Positions 59,141 through 64,000 of a DNA stretch of 64,000 bases are shown here, piece after piece. The DNA is from Neolewinella persica DSM 23188. GTDB lineage: Bacteria; Bacteroidota; Bacteroidia; Chitinophagales; Saprospiraceae. The stretch is from the NCBI RefSeq assembly GCF_000373105.1, contig NZ_KB890497.1:123686-187685 (forward strand), in the 5' to 3' direction. The notes beneath the pieces are model-generated. The model made no database searches. It was not told the DNA's origin and worked only from the letters and a program-made list of their open reading frames with translations. Within the stretch, counting starts at the first letter, position 1. The number at the start of each line of letters is the position of its first letter. The position numbers were made by a program, and so were the translations under genes.

Positions 59141-59245
59141 ATAGTTTTTTCTTTTTATGTGGGTGCAAACTTAGAGCCAATCCTGCCGTTATCACGGTTT
59201 TTTGAGAGAAAAAGAAAAAGGAACAAGTTTTAACCCAAGTGTTTG

Positions 59246-59253
59246 TAAATTTG
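59246..59253 (+). promoter_or_regulatory. -7 box TAAATTTG of recN
   Basis: Perfect TAnnTTTG, 23 nt upstream of the recN ATG. Lies in a 136-nt divergent region with the lipoprotein promoter. Confidence 0.6.
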
Positions 59254-59276
59254 TGTTTTACCAACAATTTTTATCC

Positions 59277-60944
59277 ATGATTCAACGCCTGCACATCCGC
59301 AATTATGCGATCATCGAAGAACTACAGCTTGATTTTGCTGATGGTTTGAGCATTATTACCGGAGAGACTGGGGCCGGAAAGTCAATTGTGCTGGGCGGTC
59401 TGAGCTTGATTCTTGGTGGGCGGTCTGACAGTAAGACCTTATTTGACGATACCCGTAAGTGTATTATTGAAGGAAGATTTAATATTGCGGCCTACGATCT
59501 CAAAGCATTTTTTCAGGAGCAGGACCTGGATTATGATGATGAGCTGATCATCCGTCGGGAGATTACCCCATCGGGAAAGAGCAGGGCCTTCGTTAACGAT
59601 ACGCCCACTAACCTGAAAGTGCTGCAACAGCTTGGCAGTACCTTGATTGATCTGCACCAGCAATTTGATACGCTTTACATTAATAATACGGCGTTCCAGT
59701 TAGAGCTGCTGGACGCACTGGCCGGGCAAAAAGAGGAAGTCGATACGTACCGGAAATTGTATACTACGCTTCAGGCTCATCAAAGGCGGCTCAACGAATT
59801 AAACGAATCCCGGGCGCAGGCCCGCCGGGAGCAGGAGTTCCTGGAATTCCAGGTAAATGAATTCGGCGAAGCCGATCTGAGCCCGGGGGAGCAGGAAGGG
59901 TTGGAAGGAGAACGGCATCGCCTGAGCAATGCGGACGAAATAAAGCAGCTTACCTCTGGCGTTTTTCATTACCTGACCGAAGGAGACAATGGTGTTTCCG
60001 ATCAGTTAACCACCATCGCCCAGAAACTTATCCCACTGGCTGCTGGTGATCCGAAACTGAAAGAACTTTATGACCGTTTTGAAAGTATTCGCCTGGAATT
60101 AGATGAGATTGCCTCCGACCTGGAATCTTTCGGTGAAGAAACCGAAGTTAACCCAGAGCGGCTCGAAGAGGTCGAAGAACGGCTGAATTTGTTATACCGC
60201 CTTCAGAACAAGCACTCCGTGGCTACTGTGGAGGAGCTGATCGTTATTTATGATGAGCTCTCTGACCGATTGTTCGAATTTACCAACCTTGATGGTGAAA
60301 TCGAGAAATTGACGGCAGAAAAGGAAAAGACGGAAAAGGCGCTGATGAAAACTGGTGCAGCGCTTCGGAAAGGTCGCCAGAAGGTTGCTCCGGGCTTTGG
60401 TCAACAAGTACAGGAGCGACTGGCTGAACTCAGCATGGAAAATGCCCAATTGGTCGTTGACTTCCAGGCACTGGAACAGCCCGGACCACATGGTCTTGAC
60501 GAGGTACAGTTTCTCTTTAGTGCCAATAAGGGGGGCAAGCTGCAATCGATCAAAGCCGCCGCCTCCGGCGGCGAAATGAGCCGCCTCGCCCTCGTCACCA
60601 AATCCCTGGTGGCCAAGGCTATGCATTTGCCGACCCTGATCTTTGATGAAATTGACGCCGGCGTCTCCGGCGACGTCGCTCAGAAAATGGGACGTATCCT
60701 GACCGATCTAAGCCGGCATCACCAGGTGGTGGTCATCACCCACAGCCCACAAGTAGCCAGCCGGGCTGATCGCCATTACTTCGTTTACAAACAGGATCGC
60801 GAAGACGCCGAGCGGACGATCACAAAGGTGAAGGAACTCAATCAGGAGGAGCGGATTCGTTCCATTGCGGTGATGCTTTCCCAGAACCCTCCATCTGACT
60901 CGGCGCTGGAGAATGCGCGGGAGCTCGTAGCGCTAACTCAATAG
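59277..60944 (+). CDS. recN: DNA repair protein RecN
   Basis: 555-aa SMC-like ATPase of double-strand-break repair. Walker A GETGAGKS (29-36) after RLHIRNYAIIEELQLDF. The central coiled coil spans about 150-370. The C-terminal ABC half has AASGGEMSRLALVTKSL (signature) and LIFDEIDAGVSGDVAQ (Walker B). ATG at 59277, not the longer frame from 59202. Confidence 0.96.
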   Translation: MIQRLHIRNYAIIEELQLDFADGLSIITGETGAGKSIVLGGLSLILGGRSDSKTLFDDTRKCIIEGRFNIAAYDLKAFFQEQDLDYDDELIIRREITPSGKSRAFVNDTPTNLKVLQQLGSTLIDLHQQFDTLYINNTAFQLELLDALAGQKEEVDTYRKLYTTLQAHQRRLNELNESRAQARREQEFLEFQVNEFGEADLSPGEQEGLEGERHRLSNADEIKQLTSGVFHYLTEGDNGVSDQLTTIAQKLIPLAAGDPKLKELYDRFESIRLELDEIASDLESFGEETEVNPERLEEVEERLNLLYRLQNKHSVATVEELIVIYDELSDRLFEFTNLDGEIEKLTAEKEKTEKALMKTGAALRKGRQKVAPGFGQQVQERLAELSMENAQLVVDFQALEQPGPHGLDEVQFLFSANKGGKLQSIKAAASGGEMSRLALVTKSLVAKAMHLPTLIFDEIDAGVSGDVAQKMGRILTDLSRHHQVVVITHSPQVASRADRHYFVYKQDREDAERTITKVKELNQEERIRSIAVMLSQNPPSDSALENARELVALTQ

Positions 60945-60952
60945 ACGGAACT

Positions 60953-61066
60953 TTGCTGCGCTCGGTTCCTTGGTAGACGCGCTTCGCGCTTGGTAGCCTA
61001 TCAATCTACCTTCTACCAAGTCCGTAGGCCGTCTACCGAGAAAACGAGCAAAGCGAGTTTTTGTCT
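60953..61066. repeat. Repeat bordering the S41 gene, copy 1
   Basis: TTCCTTGGTAGACG near the left and CGTCTACCGAGAAAACGAGC near the right form terminal inverted repeats; the right end continues as GCGAGTTTTTGTCT. A second copy in the same orientation lies at 62941-63083. Confidence 0.6.
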
Positions 61067-62840
61067 ATTCCCGCGTTAGCCCAATCGCAAACTCCTTAAC
61101 CGTGTCCACTTTATCCAGGTAATCCTCAATGCTTTGAGTAACCTGGTGGTCCGGCAGAATACCCTGCTCATCCGGTAGAGAAGTGGCAGTTGTTACGTGT
61201 GTATTGTTAGCTACGAAGTACATCATCCGGGTATTAGACAAACGACAAACGACCTGTCCAGCGGAGCAAAATTGGTTAGAGCCTAGTTCTTCCCCAATGA
61301 TGGTACCCAAATTCCAGACTTTGGCCAGCGACATGAAATGGCCCGTGGTCGAGTTACCAATACCGTCGATGAGGAAGTATAGCTTTCCCCTGTAGGTTTT
61401 TGGGAATGGTTGCTGGACCTTCTCGCTTTCGCCGATCTCCCTCTTTCCTTCAAATTCGGCTCTTGAGGCGTAGGTGAAGGCTTGATCATTCAGATAACGC
61501 AATAGGTAGATGCTTGATTCCACAGAGCCCCCACCGTTGTAGCGCACGTCAATGATCAGGTGCTCAATGCGCTTTGCTTCGATTTCTTTGAAGGTGTTAT
61601 CGATGAAGGTCTGAAATACATCCAGGTTATTCCAAGGATAGAAATTGAAGGAGGATATGGTCAGGATGCCAGTATTATTCTCCTTCAGTACTTCGAAACA
61701 CAGCTCGTTTTTGCAAGGCTTGATCGCCGGATTGCCGAAATGGTTGCGTACTGATTCCGCAGCGTGCAACTTTATCGGAAACTGCATACCCTTCACGGTC
61801 ACTTCGTACTGTTCCGGAAAATTAAGGGCATAGGGAATCATACCAGTTCCCCAGAAATTGAACTCGTGCCGCTTCGTTGTCTCGACGTAGCCCTGGGACG
61901 GAACCCGGCGGTAAATTTCTTCTATTATTTTGGCGACGGGTAGACCGTTAATTTCCAGAATTTCATCTTTGATCGCCAATTTGTCTTCATTTTCCATTGG
62001 GTCCACAACGAACAGCTGATTGTCTACCAGTCTGGTCTGAACCGGGAACCGGAGCTCTACGGGCAACATCTGGCTCTCCAACGAAAAACGACCGGGAGAC
62101 GTATGGGAACAATTCAATGCTGCGATGATTTCCGCAGCGTGCCAACGAAATTCAGCGTAAGTCGTTTGGTCCGTCATCAGGGCTTTTTTCTTAGCGACCA
62201 ACGCCTGAAAGGCTTCGGCAGTGATGAACTTCAGCGCGTTGGGGTGGACTTTTAAAAGCCTTGCCGATAGCTGATCTAAATCAGCCTGGTATTCCACTGC
62301 GGAATACACTTCTGCGAACTTTTCTTCGTCTCTTTTTGGTACATCTTCCGGATGTAGTATTCGCTGAACTATGTCTGCTGCATTAAAGTTATCGGGGTCC
62401 ATAGCCACGGCCTTCTGGTAGTTAACCAGGCCTAATTGTTCGTTGCCCAAGGCCAGGTAGGCTTCCCCTACACTATCGTACGTATTGGCCGATGTGGGGA
62501 ACTGTTCCACCAACAATTTGAAAACTTCCAGCGCATCGGCGGTCTGCTCACTCCACAGCAGTTGGTAGCCATACATGGTCAGCTCATCCTCATTCCAGAA
62601 GTTGTAAGCCTTGGGATTTTCTTTTCTCAGCCGTCGATATAGCGCTACCCGCTGCTCAATCGGGAGATGATCGTTGGCCTGCAAAACCTCTGAAATAGAC
62701 GTTGTTTCCGGCAGGTAGGTTTTTTGTCCTGAAGTGGTCGCCGTCCGGGTCGAATCCTGTTGTGCACAGCTGGTGGAGCTGGCTGCAAAGAACAGTAGCA
62801 GAACAAGGGTGGTCAGTCGCATCATGTGATTTCTCTTCAT
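61065..62840 (-). CDS. Secreted S41-family peptidase with TPR
   Basis: 591-aa exported protein, probable lipoprotein (SSTSC, Cys25). Residues about 75-160 hold TPR-like repeats (ALEVFKLLVEQFPTSANTYDSVGEAYLALGN). The C-terminal half (about 370-560) is an S41-type tail-specific protease fold: LIIDVRYNGGGS, LYFLIDGIGNSTTGHFMSL with Ser498 as candidate nucleophile, then EELGSNQ. A PDZ-like part (LAIKDEILEINGLPVAKI) lies in between. Catalytic Lys not assigned. ATG 4 nt after a TACTTTCG box. Flanked by two direct copies of a repeat. Confidence 0.8.
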   Translation of the reverse strand: MKRNHMMRLTTLVLLLFFAASSTSCAQQDSTRTATTSGQKTYLPETTSISEVLQANDHLPIEQRVALYRRLRKENPKAYNFWNEDELTMYGYQLLWSEQTADALEVFKLLVEQFPTSANTYDSVGEAYLALGNEQLGLVNYQKAVAMDPDNFNAADIVQRILHPEDVPKRDEEKFAEVYSAVEYQADLDQLSARLLKVHPNALKFITAEAFQALVAKKKALMTDQTTYAEFRWHAAEIIAALNCSHTSPGRFSLESQMLPVELRFPVQTRLVDNQLFVVDPMENEDKLAIKDEILEINGLPVAKIIEEIYRRVPSQGYVETTKRHEFNFWGTGMIPYALNFPEQYEVTVKGMQFPIKLHAAESVRNHFGNPAIKPCKNELCFEVLKENNTGILTISSFNFYPWNNLDVFQTFIDNTFKEIEAKRIEHLIIDVRYNGGGSVESSIYLLRYLNDQAFTYASRAEFEGKREIGESEKVQQPFPKTYRGKLYFLIDGIGNSTTGHFMSLAKVWNLGTIIGEELGSNQFCSAGQVVCRLSNTRMMYFVANNTHVTTATSLPDEQGILPDHQVTQSIEDYLDKVDTVKEFAIGLTRE

Positions 62841-62852
62841 GTTGCGAAAGTA
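62841..62852 (-). promoter_or_regulatory. -7 box 4 nt before S41 ATG
   Basis: TACTTTCG (62845-62852), CAAC, ATG. Predicted leaderless. Confidence 0.55.
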
Positions 62853-62940
62853 TCGGTAGTGAGTTCAACCCTATAACCTTACTTGTTAATTGATGTAAAT
62901 TGATGTTAAAGGCGAAGTCTTTTCAGAAGGAACCTCGCTG

Positions 62941-63083
62941 AACTTGGTTCCTTGGTAGATGTAGCAGGGTAGGTGACCGTACGATTTGAACGAGCTGCCT
63001 CATACGGCAGCCTGCCAAAATACCCACTACCAGCAGCGAAGCTGCGTCTACCAAGAAAACGAGCGCAGCGAGTTTTCGTCTGC
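62941..63083. repeat. Repeat bordering the S41 gene, copy 2
   Basis: TTGGTTCCTTGGTAGATG at the left and CGTCTACCAAGAAAACGAGC, GCGAGTTTTCGTCT at the right match copy 1 (60953-61066) in the same orientation. The inner part is longer and differs. The 261-nt gap contains nothing else clear. Confidence 0.6.
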
Positions 63084-63101
63084 CAAAACGCCTAAGGTGT
63101 T

Positions 63102-63887
63102 TTAACCGGCAGTGCCGGCATCCTTAGCCAGCTTAAAGAATTCGTCAAGATTCGGCGTAATGACAATTTCCGTACGGCGGTTGCTGGCACGGCCTTCGGC
63201 CGTGTCGTTGTCGCCACGAGGGTCGTATTCTGCCCGGCCAGCGGCGGAAAGGCGGGAAGGATCTACGTAGAAGTCTTCGGTTAGCTTGCGGACAACGGCG
63301 GTAGCACGCATGGTGGAAAGTTCCCAGTTATCCCGTACGCCATTTATTTTTACGGGTACATTGTCGGTGTGTCCTTCCACGATTACGTTGAGGTCCCGGT
63401 GGTCGTTAAGCACGGTGCTGATGTTCGCCAATACGTTTTCAGCGGCGGTATTGACCCGGGCGGAGCCGGAGGCAAAGAGTAGCTTGTCGCTGATGCTAAC
63501 GTGAACCTTTCCACCACGGACTTCGACCTGAATATCGTTTCCTGCCACCTGATCAAGTGAGCGTTTCAGGTTCATGACCAGTGCCAGGTTGAGGCTGTCT
63601 TTTCGCTGAATAGAGCGGTTCAGGTCCTTAATGTAACTGGTTTGCCCGCTAATGCTTTGCAGGCTCTCCCGGATGCTGGTGGCACCTTCCTTGCTGATGA
63701 CGGAGAGGTCCTCCATTCGGTCCAGAAGGTCGCCATTGGTGCGTTGTACGCTTTCCAGTTGGGTATCCAGCATTTCCCGCTGCTGTTCACTGGAAACGAG
63801 TTTTGCTTCGAGTTCCTTGACTTTGGCCTGATTACAAGAGCTTAGTAACAACAGACAAAGTACGGGGGTGAATAAAAGGTATCTCAT
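63102..63887 (-). CDS. OmpA/MotB-family lipoprotein
   Basis: 261-aa lipoprotein (lipobox LLLSSC, Cys18). A coiled coil spans about 24-110 (KELEAKLVSSEQQREMLDTQ...). The C-terminal OmpA/MotB domain (about 125-245) has LLFASGSARV, VIVEGHTDNVPV and NRRTEIVITP, the peptidoglycan-binding motifs. It probably anchors the envelope to peptidoglycan. ATG at 63887; the longer frame to 63959 is rejected. A small hairpin AAAACGCC/GGTGTTTT overlaps the stop. Confidence 0.9.
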   Translation of the reverse strand: MRYLLFTPVLCLLLLSSCNQAKVKELEAKLVSSEQQREMLDTQLESVQRTNGDLLDRMEDLSVISKEGATSIRESLQSISGQTSYIKDLNRSIQRKDSLNLALVMNLKRSLDQVAGNDIQVEVRGGKVHVSISDKLLFASGSARVNTAAENVLANISTVLNDHRDLNVIVEGHTDNVPVKINGVRDNWELSTMRATAVVRKLTEDFYVDPSRLSAAGRAEYDPRGDNDTAEGRASNRRTEIVITPNLDEFFKLAKDAGTAG

Positions 63888-63936
63888 TTCAGTAGTTTGT
63901 TGGTTTGGGGGAATAAACGTTGTGCGCTGCGCGCAT

Positions 63937-63989
63937 GTTGTAGGGTTCGCTATGCTCACGTTGCAGGGTTCGCTACGCTCACGTTGCAG
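63937..63989. repeat. 23-bp tandem repeat at the right edge
   Basis: GTTG(T/C)AGGGTTCGCTAYGCTCAC occurs twice in tandem and then begins again (GTTGCAG). It contains the TTCGCTACGC-type palindrome common between genes here. Confidence 0.7.
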
Positions 63990-64000
63990 TTGTTGCAGGG

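Noticed and set aside
1..64000. tRNA, rRNA and riboswitches
   Set aside because: I looked for typical cloverleaf ends, rRNA landmarks and known riboswitch cores and saw none. A covariance search (tRNAscan-SE, Infernal with Rfam) would settle this.

Overview
The window looks like a chromosomal segment of a Bacteroidota bacterium, most likely Saprospiria (Lewinella-like). The reasons are a -7 promoter box of the TAnnTTTG type upstream of many genes, no obvious Shine-Dalgarno sequences, a metalloprotease with a C-terminal type IX secretion sorting domain, many lipoproteins with short lipoboxes, and families typical of the phylum (DUF4230, DUF6624, DUF1080, DUF4038, the VCDCC sialidase-like lipoprotein). 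The genus is inferred; no rRNA or tRNA gene was recognised.

Layout. 0.3-3.6 kb: a Gre-like factor and dnaK with a clear terminator. 3.6-7.3 kb: an A+T-richer three-gene cassette with peptidoglycan-binding-like modules and an HWSG...SAGC motif, the best candidate for an undescribed system among the proteins. 7.4-13.1 kb: enzymes (class IV aminotransferase, deacetylase-like lipoprotein, SDR, metallo-beta-lactamase-fold protein, YecM-like protein). 13.1-15.8 kb: an AlgI/AlgJ-type O-acetylation pair. 16-20 kb: UMF1-type transporter, NAD(P)-binding protein, coaD, trxB. 20.3-21.7 kb: decayed genes, one resembling the N-terminus of an Eco57I-type restriction enzyme. 22-32 kb: small hypotheticals, a DEAD-box helicase, the protease, aspartate kinase, DUF4230 and folP. 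32-41.6 kb: secreted glycosidase-like, DUF6624, sialidase-like, epimerase, DinB and TPR proteins, then gatB. 41.7-52.4 kb: LysM protein, DUF1080-DUF434 pair, dnaX, membrane proteins, pyrR-pyrB. 52.8-64 kb: a GNAT/zinc-ribbon fusion, three DoxX-like proteins, aroE, DUF368, recN, an S41 peptidase and an OmpA-like lipoprotein.

Most genes are single housekeeping or secreted functions. Clear functional units are algI-algJ, pyrR-pyrB, folP-DUF4230, lipoprotein-DUF368, DUF1080-DUF434 and the 3.6-7.3 kb cassette.

The most unusual property is the density of repeats. (1) A non-palindromic 17-mer, consensus GCACCYGCGNCCSCGCC, occurs 17 times, in both orientations, between genes and inside genes in several frames. 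(2) Three nested palindromes of 110-160 bp occur, one bounded by inverted repeats. (3) Hairpins share the core CGGCTACGCCAG. (4) Octamer tandem repeats abut start codons. (5) MITE-like inverted-repeat elements are present, and one palindrome has entered a membrane-protein gene in frame. Separately, several genes have a -7 box exactly 4 nt before ATG, which predicts leaderless transcripts.
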